64,000 bases of DNA from Aequoribacter sp003520285 (GTDB lineage Bacteria > Pseudomonadota > Gammaproteobacteria > Pseudomonadales > Halieaceae), in NCBI GenBank assembly GCA_963966765.1, contig CAXAAR010000001.1, forward strand, positions 4,262 to 68,261, given 5' to 3'. A program made the translations under genes and the position numbers. Positions 18,453-28,005 of the stretch are shown piece by piece (positions within the stretch are counted from its first letter, which is position 1; every line of letters starts with the position of its first letter). Below the pieces are notes generated by a model, which did no database searches, was not told the DNA's origin, and was given only the letters and a program-made list of their open reading frames with translations.

Positions 18453-19625
18453 TTATCTCCGTGAGTTGGCGGCGTGCTGTTCGAGGGCAGTCACAGCCGG
18501 TAATTGTTTTCCTTCTACATATTCCAGAAAAGCACCACCGCCGGTTGAAATATACGATACCTGCGCTGCAATATTAAACTGATCTATCGCTGCTAAAGTA
18601 TCACCCCCGCCAGCAATACTAAAACCTTCACTCGCGGCGATCGCTTTCGCCAGAGCCTCGGTGCCAGCTGCAAACGCGGGTATCTCAAAGACACCCACCG
18701 GACCATTCCAAATGATGGTGCCACTGCTCTTCAACTGATCGGCCAGCAGTGCAGACGTTTCCGGACCAATATCGAGAATCATGTCATCGTCGGCGACCTC
18801 AGAGACGCGCTTTATGACGCCGACCGCATCCTGAGCGAGGTGCTTTGCGGTCACCACATCGACCGGCAATGGAATATTCACTTTGGTCAATAAGGCCTTG
18901 GCTACGTCGACCAACTCATCTTCGCAAAGCGATCGACCGATAGGAAACCCAGCCGCTTTTAAAAACGTATTCGCGATACCACCCCCGACAATAAGCTGAT
19001 CAACACGAGTAGAGAGCGTTTCTAGTACCGTCAGTTTGGTTGAGACCTTAGAACCGCCCACGATCGCCGTGAATGGTCGAGCCGGGGTTGTCAGCGCCGT
19101 CTCTAGAGCCGACAACTCCGCCACCAACAGCGGTCCTGCGCAGGCAACAGGGGCATGTTGCACCACCGCATGGGTCGATGCCTGCGCTCTATGAGCCGTG
19201 CCAAACGCATCCATCACAAAGACGTCACACAGCGCTGCGTAGGCCGCTCCGAGCTCAGCTGAATTACTTTTTTCGCCGACATTGAAGCGGACGTTCTCGA
19301 GGAGCACCACCTGCCCTGGCTGGACATCGATCCCAGACCTCCAGCCGGCCTGAATACCTACGTCCTGCCCCAGCATCTGTGACAGCCGTCTGGCAACAGG
19401 CGCAAGGGAGTATTCATCGGTGTACTCGCCTTCTTCCGGTCTACCCAAATGAGACATTAGAATGACCGCGGCACCGCCATCAAGTGCTCTCTGTATGGTT
19501 GGCAGGGCCGCTCGGATTCTGGCGTCGCTACTCACTTCCCCCTTGGCGATCGGCACATTCAGATCTTCACGGATCAATACTCGCAACCCGGTTAAATTGA
19601 GCTCTTGCATCGTTAGTATGGGCAT
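18453..19625 (-). CDS. pgk: Phosphoglycerate kinase
   Basis: Transfers phosphate between 1,3-bisphosphoglycerate and ADP in glycolysis and gluconeogenesis. I take the ATG at 19625, inside TAATG at the end of epd, because the protein then opens MPILTMQELNLTG, lining up with the E. coli start; an upstream in-frame start at 19658 lies inside epd. The length is about 390 residues. Key features are IREDLNVP near residue 16, the substrate motif LMSHLGRPEEG near 55 and the nucleotide loop GGGDTLAAI near 351. Confidence 0.96.
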   Translation of the reverse strand: MPILTMQELNLTGLRVLIREDLNVPIAKGEVSSDARIRAALPTIQRALDGGAAVILMSHLGRPEEGEYTDEYSLAPVARRLSQMLGQDVGIQAGWRSGIDVQPGQVVLLENVRFNVGEKSNSAELGAAYAALCDVFVMDAFGTAHRAQASTHAVVQHAPVACAGPLLVAELSALETALTTPARPFTAIVGGSKVSTKLTVLETLSTRVDQLIVGGGIANTFLKAAGFPIGRSLCEDELVDVAKALLTKVNIPLPVDVVTAKHLAQDAVGVIKRVSEVADDDMILDIGPETSALLADQLKSSGTIIWNGPVGVFEIPAFAAGTEALAKAIAASEGFSIAGGGDTLAAIDQFNIAAQVSYISTGGGAFLEYVEGKQLPAVTALEQHAANSRR

Positions 19626-20650
19626 TAGTGCGAATTCCCCTGGACTTGTGTCGACCAATACTCGGCGACGTCTAACATTCTATTGGCATAACCCCATTCA
19701 TTATCGAACCAGATGAGCACCTTCACCAATCGGGCACCACTCACACTGGTTTGACTGGCATCGACAATGCTAGAGCGGGGATCATGATTAAAATCGCACG
19801 AAGCAAGCGGCTCCGTGGTGTACCCCAACACGCCACCATACAGCGATTGTGAAGCGGCACTGAGCGCGGAGTTGACCGCATCAACTGTAGTCTCTTGCGC
19901 CACATAAACAGTCAGATCGATCGCCGATACATTGGTGGTGGGCACTCGGAGTGCTTGCGCAGTAAAGCGCTGACTCAAATGCGGCAAAATACGATCAATA
20001 CCTTTTGCCAGCTGAGTATTAATCGGAATAATCGATTGCGAGGCAGCGCGGGTTTTACGCAGATCATTGTGGTGATACGCGTCCAATACAGGCTGATCAT
20101 TCATCGCCGAATGTATCGTCGTAATGGTGCCGCAGTCGATTCCAAAAGTGCGATCAAGTACGTCAATCACAGGAACCACGGCATTCGTTGTGCAGGAACC
20201 TGCCGACGCCACCGCGTGCTCGGCGCTGAGGCTATTCTCGTTCACACCAAATACAACCGTCGCGTCAATATCTGCAGCTGCGGGTTGCGAAAATAGAAGT
20301 CTCGGTGCACCCGCGTCGGCGTGCCACTGCGCAATCTGACGATCGCCAGTGACGCCCGTACACTCAAGCACTAGATCTATCTCGAGGTCGCGCCAAGGAC
20401 ACAGGGCGGCATCCGGTTCATGGGACAAGGCAATGGTTGAGCCAGCAATAAGAATCTGCTCATCTCGGCATTCAAGAGCCAGCGGAAATCGTCCGTGCGT
20501 GCTGTCGTAACGGGTCAAGTGTGCAATTGTTCGAGCATCTGCCAGCTCATTAATGGCAACCAGCTCAAGGTTCGAGGAGCCGCCTCGCTCGAAAAAAGCG
20601 CGCAATATACTGCGTCCGATTCGTCCGTAGCCATTGATCGCAACGCGCAA
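19625..20650 (-). CDS. epd: Erythrose-4-phosphate dehydrogenase (GAPDH family)
   Basis: NAD-dependent dehydrogenase of 341 residues. Context (between tkt and pgk) and close similarity of the stretch TTIHSAMNDQPVLDAYHHND to E. coli Epd favour erythrose-4-phosphate oxidation for pyridoxal phosphate synthesis. The GAPDH fold is clear: INGYGRIGRSILRAFFERG at the start, the catalytic cysteine in SCTTN near residue 152 and WFDNEWGYANRM near the end. The position after SCTTN is Ala where many members have Cys. If no other gap gene exists in the genome it may also serve as the glycolytic enzyme. Confidence 0.88.
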   Translation of the reverse strand: MRVAINGYGRIGRSILRAFFERGGSSNLELVAINELADARTIAHLTRYDSTHGRFPLALECRDEQILIAGSTIALSHEPDAALCPWRDLEIDLVLECTGVTGDRQIAQWHADAGAPRLLFSQPAAADIDATVVFGVNENSLSAEHAVASAGSCTTNAVVPVIDVLDRTFGIDCGTITTIHSAMNDQPVLDAYHHNDLRKTRAASQSIIPINTQLAKGIDRILPHLSQRFTAQALRVPTTNVSAIDLTVYVAQETTVDAVNSALSAASQSLYGGVLGYTTEPLASCDFNHDPRSSIVDASQTSVSGARLVKVLIWFDNEWGYANRMLDVAEYWSTQVQGNSH

Positions 20651-20660
20651 GCTGATCTCC

Positions 20661-22658
20661 CTAGTCGAGCAATTCTTCTGCGCACGCTAAAACAGCGCCA
20701 ACAGTAATGTCAAAATGTTCGTATAGCGCAGCAGCCGGCGCCGACTCTCCAAAGCTATTCATACCGATAATACGCCCATCGAGTCCGACGTACTTAAACC
20801 AAAAGTCCTGGTGAAGTGCCTCGATCGCAACGCGAGCAAGAACATCGCTTGGCAGCACCGACTCTTTATAGAGCGCATCTTGAGCCTCAAACTGCTCGGG
20901 GCTCGGCATAGACACGACCCGCACCGCTCGTCCCTGTGACCGAAACTCATCGGCAGCCTGCTGCGCTAGCGTCACTTCAGACCCGGTGGCGATTAAAATC
21001 AACTCGGGGTGCTGGTCGCTATCGCTGAGAATATATCCGCCTCTTGCCACGTTGCTTAAAGTTGCCGCAGTACGAACTTGATGTGGGCAATTTTGACGCG
21101 AGAAGACCAAGGCCGATGGCCCATCATGACGCAACAAAGCTTGCTTCCACGCCACCGCTGACTCGACTGCATCGCAAGGGCGCCAAGTCACCAAGTTGGG
21201 GGTGGCACGCAATGCGGTTAACTGTTCGACCGGTTGGTGGGTTGGCCCGTCTTCTCCCAAACCAATCGAATCGTGGGTATACACAAAGATGCTCTGTTGA
21301 CCCATGAGCGCCGCCATACGCACTGCATTCCGAGCATACTCCATAAAAATAAGAAAAGTGGCGCCGTAGGGAATGAAGCCACCATGTAAGGCAATCCCAT
21401 TCATCATTGCCGACATGCCAAATTCGCGAACACCGTAGTAGATATAGTTGCCGTCGGCATCATCTGCAGATACGCCTTTAGAGCCGGACCACAGGGTCAA
21501 GTTTGAGCCCGCTAGATCCGCTGATCCACCCAGCAACTCAGGGAGCGCACGGGCGTAGGCTTCGATCGCATTCTGTGACGCTTTGCGTGACGCTATGGTG
21601 GCGCCCTCTGTCTGCACCTGCTCGATAAAGGCATCTGCCATAGCGTCGAAATCAGCCGGCAACTCCCCACTGAGTCGTCGCTGTAACTCGACTGCGAGCT
21701 CAGGGAATTGCTGACCGTAGTCGGCCAGCTTTTGCTCCCAAGCTGACTGAAGCTCAGCACCACGCGCCACTGCGCTCCAACCCTGGTAAATATCAGCAGG
21801 TATCTCGAAAGGTGGGTGCGCCCAACCAATCGCTGTGCGAGTCGCTGCAATTTCTTCTGCTCCCAATGGAGCGCCATGGCATGATTCGGTGCCCTGCTTG
21901 GTGGGAGCGCCCTTGCCAATCACTGTTCGTGCACAAATGAGTGTCGGTTTAGCGGTCTCTGAGCGCGCCAATTCTATCGCTGCTTTAACTTGCTCGGAGT
22001 CGTGACCATCAACCGCATCGATGACTTGCCATCCATAAGCCTTAAAGCGCTCCGCCGTATTGTCGGTAAACCAGCCCTCAACTTCACCGTCAATTGAAAT
22101 CCCGTTATCGTCATAGATTGCGATGAGCTTACCAAGCCCCAAGGTGCCCGCTAGGGAACACACCTCGTGCGAGATACCCTCCATCAGACAGCCATCACCC
22201 AAGAACACATAGGTGAAATGATTCACGACATCGAAGTGGTCGCGATTGAAGTGCGCCGCGAGAATCTTCTCGGCCAGCGCCATTCCAACCGCATTGGCAA
22301 TGCCCTGACCCAAAGGCCCGGTGGTGGTCTCAACCCCCGGGGTGTAACCATACTCTGGATGACCCGGCGTTTTACTGTGCAATTGCCGGAACTGCTTTAA
22401 CTCATCGATGGGCAAATCGTAGCCACTGAGATGCAACAGTGAATAGATCAACATAGACCCATGACCGTTCGATAACACGAAGCGATCTCGGTTTGGCCAG
22501 CTCGGATCGGTCGGATTGTGATTCAGGAAATCATTCCATAAAACTTCGGCGATATCCGCCATACCCATGGGTGCACCAGGGTGTCCGGAATTGGCTTGTT
22601 GCACGGCATCCATCGATAGCGCACGTATCGCATTCGCGAGTTCTGTTCGGGAAACCAT
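20661..22658 (-). CDS. tkt: Transketolase
   Basis: Thiamine-diphosphate enzyme that moves two-carbon units in the pentose phosphate pathway. I start it at the ATG at 22658, with GGAG eight bases upstream and an opening MVSRTELANAIRALS like E. coli TktA; a further ATG lies 18 bp upstream. Length is 665 residues. The cofactor motif starts GDGCLMEGISHE near residue 150, with the closing asparagine in YDDNGISID. The catalytic middle domain has GEDGPTHQPVEQL near 466. First gene of the carbon operon. Confidence 0.97.
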   Translation of the reverse strand: MVSRTELANAIRALSMDAVQQANSGHPGAPMGMADIAEVLWNDFLNHNPTDPSWPNRDRFVLSNGHGSMLIYSLLHLSGYDLPIDELKQFRQLHSKTPGHPEYGYTPGVETTTGPLGQGIANAVGMALAEKILAAHFNRDHFDVVNHFTYVFLGDGCLMEGISHEVCSLAGTLGLGKLIAIYDDNGISIDGEVEGWFTDNTAERFKAYGWQVIDAVDGHDSEQVKAAIELARSETAKPTLICARTVIGKGAPTKQGTESCHGAPLGAEEIAATRTAIGWAHPPFEIPADIYQGWSAVARGAELQSAWEQKLADYGQQFPELAVELQRRLSGELPADFDAMADAFIEQVQTEGATIASRKASQNAIEAYARALPELLGGSADLAGSNLTLWSGSKGVSADDADGNYIYYGVREFGMSAMMNGIALHGGFIPYGATFLIFMEYARNAVRMAALMGQQSIFVYTHDSIGLGEDGPTHQPVEQLTALRATPNLVTWRPCDAVESAVAWKQALLRHDGPSALVFSRQNCPHQVRTAATLSNVARGGYILSDSDQHPELILIATGSEVTLAQQAADEFRSQGRAVRVVSMPSPEQFEAQDALYKESVLPSDVLARVAIEALHQDFWFKYVGLDGRIIGMNSFGESAPAAALYEHFDITVGAVLACAEELLD

Positions 22659-22772
22659 GGCGTTCTCCAAAGGCATCAGGGGTAGCGGAACTATAAGGCG
22701 CGTATTCTCGCTTATCGCGTCCGTGAGGGCAAATAATCTCGCCTTCCAGTGAGTGCCGAAAACATGCCCCGG

Positions 22773-22820
22773 AAATCTATATCAAAAAATTTTGATATAG
22801 ATTTATTCTTGCTGTATGCT
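22773..22820 (+). promoter_or_regulatory. SahR operator palindrome overlapping a sigma-70 promoter
   Basis: A perfect inverted repeat has 15-bp arms, AAATCTATATCAAAA (22773-22787) and its complement (22790-22804), around a 2-bp centre. The right arm contains a -35 hexamer TTGATA (22792-22797); after 17 bases comes TATGCT (22815-22820). Transcription would start at about 22826-22828, at the sahR ATG itself. A repressor bound to the palindrome would block polymerase. The layout fits autorepression by the ArsR-family SahR; the assignment to SahR is inference from position and core TATCAAnnnnTTGATA-like shape. Confidence 0.8.
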
Positions 22821-22826
22821 CCGCGC

Positions 22827-23816
22827 ATGTCGACACTTCTCTCTTTAACGACGCCGGTGACCGCCGACGACAGCGCATCAGCAGCAGCCCTCTGCAAAGC
22901 GGCTGCCGATAGCTCTCGTATCCAGGTATTGGCTCTGCTCCACGAAAACTCGTTCAGCGTAGGCGAGCTAGTCGATATTTTGGATATCCGCCAGTCCGCT
23001 TTGAGCCACCACTTAAAAATACTGCTGCAAGCGCAGCTGGTCTCGACTCGCCGTGAGGGCAACTCGATTTTTTATCGGCAACACACGGTGACGGGGAGCG
23101 CGCCCCTCGACGCACTCCGTAAGGCGATCTTAACCGAAGCGTCTGTTGTGACACTCCCAGTGAAGACCACAGATCGATTGACTGCGATCTATGGCGCTCG
23201 AGCCAGTGCCTCAGTCGCATTTTTCAAAGCCAATGCTGACAAATTCAGAAACGAACAGGATCTGATCGCCGACCATTACCATTATGGCGACGCTGTTGCT
23301 CAGCTACTCGATAACACCGCTTTTAGTGAGAACACGTCTGCCCTTGAAATCGGGCCTGGTGATGGCGCGTTCTTGCCCGAGCTAAGCCGACGATTCACCA
23401 AGGTCTACGCGCTCGACAACAGTGCAGAGATGCTTGCAAAAGCTCAGCGCTACTGCCGTGAACTTGGCTTCGACAACACAACTTATGTCAGCGGGGATAC
23501 CACCACAGACGCACTCGCGGCAGAGAGTTTTCAATGCATTGTGACCAATATGGTACTTCACCATGTGGCAGCTCCCGCGCAAATTTTCAGAGACATACGC
23601 CGCCTTCTGGCACCGCGAGGCATAGTCACGATCACCGAACTGTGCCGACATGAACAAACTTGGGCTCACACGGCTTGCGGTGACCTATGGCTTGGCTTTG
23701 AGCCGGATGAGCTGAGTTCGTGGGCGCAGGCCGCTGGGCTTGCAGAACTCACTCAAACCATCTTAGCGCAGCGCAACGGATTTCAACTTCAAATAAGACA
23801 GTTTCAGCGTCTTTAA
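22827..23816 (+). CDS. sahR: ArsR-family regulator fused to a SAM methyltransferase domain (SahR)
   Basis: Transcription regulator of the methionine cycle. Residues about 20-95 form an ArsR winged helix (SSRIQVLALLHENSFSVGEL, then QSALSHHLKILLQAQLVSTR). Residues about 150-325 form a class I methyltransferase with the SAM loop ALEIGPGDGAFLPEL near 172 and VYALDNSAEML near 193. Known SahR proteins repress metK, ahcY and other cycle genes and respond to S-adenosylhomocysteine; the fused domain probably binds SAH or SAM. The ATG at 22827 is chosen because an upstream in-frame ATG (22749) would put the operator inside the gene. metK follows after 13 bp. Confidence 0.88.
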   Translation: MSTLLSLTTPVTADDSASAAALCKAAADSSRIQVLALLHENSFSVGELVDILDIRQSALSHHLKILLQAQLVSTRREGNSIFYRQHTVTGSAPLDALRKAILTEASVVTLPVKTTDRLTAIYGARASASVAFFKANADKFRNEQDLIADHYHYGDAVAQLLDNTAFSENTSALEIGPGDGAFLPELSRRFTKVYALDNSAEMLAKAQRYCRELGFDNTTYVSGDTTTDALAAESFQCIVTNMVLHHVAAPAQIFRDIRRLLAPRGIVTITELCRHEQTWAHTACGDLWLGFEPDELSSWAQAAGLAELTQTILAQRNGFQLQIRQFQRL

Positions 23817-23829
23817 CACAGGAATAACT

Positions 23830-24984
23830 ATGAGCGAGTATTCAATCTTTACCTCGGAATCAGTTTCTGAGGGTCATCCCGACAAAGTGGCCGATCAAAT
23901 ATCAGACGCCATTCTGGATGCCATGTTGAAAGATGACCCCAACTCTCGAGTGGCAGTCGAAACCCTCGTCAAAACAGGGATGGTGATTGTTGCCGGCGAA
24001 GTCAGGACCGACACCTATGTTGACTTAGAAAATATCGTGCGCGGAGTGGTATTGGATATTGGCTATAACAGCTCTAAAGTCGGGTTTGATGGCGCCTCAT
24101 GTGCGGTACTTAACGCGATCGGTAAACAGTCAGGTGATATTGCCGTCGGTGTCGACGAAACCGACTCTAAAGAACAGGGTGCCGGTGATCAAGGGCTCAT
24201 GTTCGGCTATGCGACCGATGAGACAGCGACGCTCATGCCAGCGCCTATCTTCTTCGCACACCGACTGGTAGAACGCCAAGCCGAGCTCCGCAAAAGCGGT
24301 CAGCTGGAATGGCTGAGGCCAGATGCGAAAAGTCAGGTGACACTGCGCTACGAAGCGGGTCGCCCAGTTGCGGTCGATGCTGTGGTGCTGTCAACGCAGC
24401 ACGATGAAGACATCAGCCAGACAGAACTGCAAGCTCTGGTGCTTGAACACATTATTCGGCCAGTGCTGCCGGCAGAGTGGCTCCATAGCGATACTCGGTA
24501 TCATATCAACCCAACCGGTCGATTTATTATCGGTGGCCCGGTCGGAGATTGCGGATTAACCGGCAGGAAAATTATTGTCGATACGTACGGCGGCATGGCC
24601 CGACACGGCGGCGGGGCGTTCTCTGGTAAAGATCCCTCTAAGGTGGATCGATCGGCCGCCTATGCGGGTCGTTACGTGGCAAAGAATATCGTTGCGGCGG
24701 GTCTTGCAAAACGCTGTGAAATACAGGTGAGCTACGCTATCGGCGTCTCTGAACCCACTTCGATCTCGATCAACACCTTCGGCACCGGCACTGTGCCAGA
24801 CAGTACGATCGTGCAGCTGATCAGAGAACATTTTGATTTGAGGGCCGGCGGCCTCGTAGCCATGCTAGACCTGAAGCGGCCGATTTATCGGAAAACCGCC
24901 AGCTATGGCCATTTTGGCCGCGAAGAACCGGAATTCACCTGGGAAAAAACCGACAAAGTTGATCTTTTAAGACAAGCGCTATAA
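23830..24984 (+). CDS. metK: S-adenosylmethionine synthetase
   Basis: Makes S-adenosylmethionine from methionine and ATP in the cytoplasm. All signatures are in the 384 residues: GHPDKVADQISDAILDAM near residue 14, the ATP motif GAGDQGLMFGYA near 117 and the phosphate loop GGGAFSGKDPSKVDRSAAY near 260. ACAGGAATAA precedes the start. Second gene of the SahR-controlled operon, so its expression likely falls when SAH is low and SahR is bound. Confidence 0.98.
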   Translation: MSEYSIFTSESVSEGHPDKVADQISDAILDAMLKDDPNSRVAVETLVKTGMVIVAGEVRTDTYVDLENIVRGVVLDIGYNSSKVGFDGASCAVLNAIGKQSGDIAVGVDETDSKEQGAGDQGLMFGYATDETATLMPAPIFFAHRLVERQAELRKSGQLEWLRPDAKSQVTLRYEAGRPVAVDAVVLSTQHDEDISQTELQALVLEHIIRPVLPAEWLHSDTRYHINPTGRFIIGGPVGDCGLTGRKIIVDTYGGMARHGGGAFSGKDPSKVDRSAAYAGRYVAKNIVAAGLAKRCEIQVSYAIGVSEPTSISINTFGTGTVPDSTIVQLIREHFDLRAGGLVAMLDLKRPIYRKTASYGHFGREEPEFTWEKTDKVDLLRQAL

Positions 24985-25018
24985 ACCCATTTTTAGATTA
25001 AAGGTAGAGGAACAGACT

Positions 25019-26410
25019 ATGAGCACAGTAACCCAATTACGACCGTTCGATGACTACAAAGTAGCAGATCTTTCACTCGCCGACTGGGGCCGCCGAGAAC
25101 TCCGCATCGCTGAAGGTGAAATGCCTGCGCTGATGGCCATGCGCGCCAAGTACAAAGCCGCTCAACCCCTTGCTGGTGCACGTATCCTCGGCTGCATCCA
25201 CATGACCATTCAAACCGGCGTCCTAATCGAGACCCTGATAGAACTGGGCGCAGAAGTGCGCTGGTCGTCGTGCAATATTTTCTCGACGCAAGATCACGCC
25301 GCAGCTGCGATCGCGGCCGCGGGTATTCCTGTTTACGCTTGGAAAGGCGAAACCGAAGAGGAGTATGAGTGGTGCATCGAACAGACGATCCTGAAAGACG
25401 GTAAACCATGGAATGCCAACATGATCCTCGACGACGGTGGCGACTTGACTGGTATTCTGCATGAGCGCTATCCACAAGTGCTCGAAAACGTCCACGGCAT
25501 CACCGAAGAGACGACGACGGGCGTTCATCGATTGCTCGAGATGGTAAAAGCCGGTCAACTTAAAGTACCCGCGATTAACGTTAACGATGCGGTCACGAAA
25601 GCTAAAAATGACAACAAGTACGGCTGCCGCCACAGTCTGAGCGATGCTGTTAAGCGCGCGACGGATCACCTGCTGTCTGGCAAGAAAGCCTTGGTTATTG
25701 GCTACGGCGATGTCGGTAAAGGCTCAGCTCAATCGCTGCGTCAAGAAGGCATGATTGTGAAAGTCACTGAAGTTGATCCCATCTGCGCCATGCAGGCCTG
25801 CATGGATGGCTATGAAGTCGTGAGTCCATTTATTGACGGTATTAATGATGAGACCGATCAGTGTATCGATCACACTATCATGAGCAATGTGGATCTCTTG
25901 GTCACCGCCACCGGTAACTACAATGTATGTAATGCCGCCATGCTCAGAGCCCTCAAGAGTGGTGCAGTTGTCTGTAATATTGGGCACTTTGATAACGAAA
26001 TCGATACTGCCTATATGCGCAAGAACTGGGAGTGGGAAGAGGTCAAACCACAGGTGCACACGGTATACCGAGACCGAGCCAAGAATGACCACCTGCTGCT
26101 GCTATCTGAAGGCCGCTTAGTGAACCTTGGCAATGCCACCGGTCACCCCTCGCGCATCATGGACGGCTCTTTTGCTAACCAAGTACTGGCACAAATTTAT
26201 TTGTATGAGCGCAAGTTCGCCAACCTTGAGCCCGAGTTGCGTCAGCACGCCATCACCGTTGAAGTGCTACCCAAGCACCTTGATGAGGAAGTGGCAGAGC
26301 ACATGGTCTCTGGATTCGGCGGTGTGATTACTCGGCTTACTAAAGTGCAGGCCGACTACATCCACGTTGATGTCGCGGGCCCCTTCAAATCGGAGTCTTA
26401 CAAGTACTAA
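25019..26410 (+). CDS. ahcY: Adenosylhomocysteinase
   Basis: Splits S-adenosylhomocysteine into adenosine and homocysteine, removing the product inhibitor of methyltransferases. The 463 residues contain the NAD-binding glycine loop GYGDVGKGSAQSLRQ near residue 224, the substrate region HMTIQTGVLIETL near 61 and CNIFSTQDHAAAA near 84, and the C-terminal KYHVD-equivalent ending ESYKY. AGGTAGAGGAA precedes the ATG. Using AhcY instead of the Pfs/LuxS route fits SahR regulation. Confidence 0.98.
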   Translation: MSTVTQLRPFDDYKVADLSLADWGRRELRIAEGEMPALMAMRAKYKAAQPLAGARILGCIHMTIQTGVLIETLIELGAEVRWSSCNIFSTQDHAAAAIAAAGIPVYAWKGETEEEYEWCIEQTILKDGKPWNANMILDDGGDLTGILHERYPQVLENVHGITEETTTGVHRLLEMVKAGQLKVPAINVNDAVTKAKNDNKYGCRHSLSDAVKRATDHLLSGKKALVIGYGDVGKGSAQSLRQEGMIVKVTEVDPICAMQACMDGYEVVSPFIDGINDETDQCIDHTIMSNVDLLVTATGNYNVCNAAMLRALKSGAVVCNIGHFDNEIDTAYMRKNWEWEEVKPQVHTVYRDRAKNDHLLLLSEGRLVNLGNATGHPSRIMDGSFANQVLAQIYLYERKFANLEPELRQHAITVEVLPKHLDEEVAEHMVSGFGGVITRLTKVQADYIHVDVAGPFKSESYKY

Positions 26411-27264
26411 TGGCGACGCAACAACTCAGCTATGAATTTTTCCCGCCCAAGACCGATGCTGGGCGGGAAAAATTATTATCCCTTGTCATTCCGACTCTGA
26501 TCACCACAAACCCCGCCTATGTGTCTGTCACCTATGGCGCGGGTGGATCCACCCGAGACAACACCATTGGCACGGTCTCCGCAATTCACGAATTGGGCAT
26601 CGAGGTCGCGCCGCATCTGAGCTTTGGCACTGATTCCGAAGATCGAATGGGCGAACTACTACGTCACTATCAAACTATGGGCATCAAACGTTTGGTGGCT
26701 TTGCGAGGTGATTTACCCTCCGGATCTGGCGGCAGTCAACAGCTAGTGTATGCCAGCGAGCTGGTTAAGTTTATCAGGGCGCAAACCGGTGATCAGTTCA
26801 CCATAGAAGTGGCGGCGTATCCCGAAATTCATCCAGAGGCGAAGTCCTATTCGGCAGATATCGAGAACTTAAAACGAAAATTTGATGCCGGAGCTGACGC
26901 CGCCATCACGCAGTATTTTTTCAGTGTCGATGCCTACACCTCGTTTGTCGACAGCTGCAGACAGATGGGTATTACCAAGCCGATTTACCCAGGTATCATG
27001 CCGATCACAAACTACGACAATCTAGCTCGATTTTCGCGCAACTGCGGTGCAGATATTCCCCGCTGGCTCGATAAAAAGCTGGCTAACTTTGGTAGTGACA
27101 ACGCTGCTCTAACTCTTTTTGGTCAAACATTTATCACCGATTTATGTCAGAAACTACTCGCATCTGGTGCGCCGGGGATACACTTCTATACAATGAACCA
27201 AATAGAGCCGATCATGTCGATCGTGTCAGAACTCAAGCGTGCGGGATATTTTGCGAGTCAATAG
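26410..27264 (+). CDS. metF: Methylenetetrahydrofolate reductase
   Basis: FAD enzyme that reduces methylene-THF to methyl-THF for methionine synthesis. The chain is 284 residues with the opening YEFFPPKT, the flavin/folate motif YVSVTYGAGGSTRD near 39, LRGDLP near 98 and FDAGADAAITQYFFS near 157. The start codon shares its A with the ahcY stop (TAATG), so translation is coupled. Its place after metK and ahcY completes a compact methyl-cycle operon; a methionine synthase gene is not in the window. Confidence 0.97.
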   Translation: MATQQLSYEFFPPKTDAGREKLLSLVIPTLITTNPAYVSVTYGAGGSTRDNTIGTVSAIHELGIEVAPHLSFGTDSEDRMGELLRHYQTMGIKRLVALRGDLPSGSGGSQQLVYASELVKFIRAQTGDQFTIEVAAYPEIHPEAKSYSADIENLKRKFDAGADAAITQYFFSVDAYTSFVDSCRQMGITKPIYPGIMPITNYDNLARFSRNCGADIPRWLDKKLANFGSDNAALTLFGQTFITDLCQKLLASGAPGIHFYTMNQIEPIMSIVSELKRAGYFASQ

Positions 27265-27979
27265 AATCTTCACCCCTCAAACTCTCCTACCACAAACCAA
27301 TATTGTCTTGGAGGCTAATGCAAGTCAGCACTTACTGCGCGTGCTGAGGCTAAAAATCGGGGCAATGGTCACCCTGTTCAATGGCGACGGTCATGATTAT
27401 CAAGCTGAGCTTGTCGGCGAAGACAAAAAATGTGCCCACTTCAGTGTCCTAGGCCGCACCCTCAATACCACGGAATCGCCCTTATTCACTGAACTTGGGA
27501 TCGTTATCTCGAAGGGCGATCGAATGGATACCGTGGTCCAGAAAGCAACCGAGCTTGGCGTGAACGTGATCTATCCGCTCACAAGCGAGCGTTGCGATGT
27601 TAAGCTGGTGCCAGAACGCGCAGAGAAACGTCGCCTCCACTGGCAAAAAGTTGCCATTGCGGCGTGCGAGCAATGTGGCAGAGCAGTGGTGCCAACGGTG
27701 CATCCAATACAACCACTCGAGCAATGGATCAAATCAGCGCAAGCCGACCTTGCCGTGATCCTGCACCACCGATCGGAACCAGCAGCTTGGCCGACTAGCG
27801 TGTCCAGCGCTTGTGTCTTGATTGGCCCAGAGGGCGGGTTCTCAGAGGCCGAGGTAACAGCTGCGGAAAAGCAATCGTTCAAAGCCTGCGTACTAGGTCC
27901 GCGGGTATTGCGAACTGAAACCGCGCCGATTACAGCATTGAGTATTTTACAGCAGCGCTTTGGTGACTTTACACTGTAG
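27251..27979 (+). CDS. rsmE: 16S rRNA (uracil1498-N3)-methyltransferase
   Basis: SPOUT-class methyltransferase acting on 16S rRNA U1498. I favour the TTG at 27251: the protein then opens MRVNRIFTPQ, like the family's usual MRIPRIY start, and GGGA lies seven bases upstream. A GTG at 27239 in the same frame is the alternative. Knot motifs are clear: GIVISKGDRMDTVVQKATELGV cut here as SKGDRMDTVVQKATELGV near 85, LIGPEGGFSEAE near 190 and LGPRVLRTETA near 215. It overlaps metF by about 14 bp. Confidence 0.93.
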   Translation: MRVNRIFTPQTLLPQTNIVLEANASQHLLRVLRLKIGAMVTLFNGDGHDYQAELVGEDKKCAHFSVLGRTLNTTESPLFTELGIVISKGDRMDTVVQKATELGVNVIYPLTSERCDVKLVPERAEKRRLHWQKVAIAACEQCGRAVVPTVHPIQPLEQWIKSAQADLAVILHHRSEPAAWPTSVSSACVLIGPEGGFSEAEVTAAEKQSFKACVLGPRVLRTETAPITALSILQQRFGDFTL

Positions 27980-28005
27980 CGGCCCCCGACTACGAGGATG
28001 ATAAT

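Noticed and set aside
22749..22826. Upstream ATG start for sahR adding 26 residues
   Set aside because: It would place the operator and promoter inside the gene, and the added residues do not belong to the ArsR fold.
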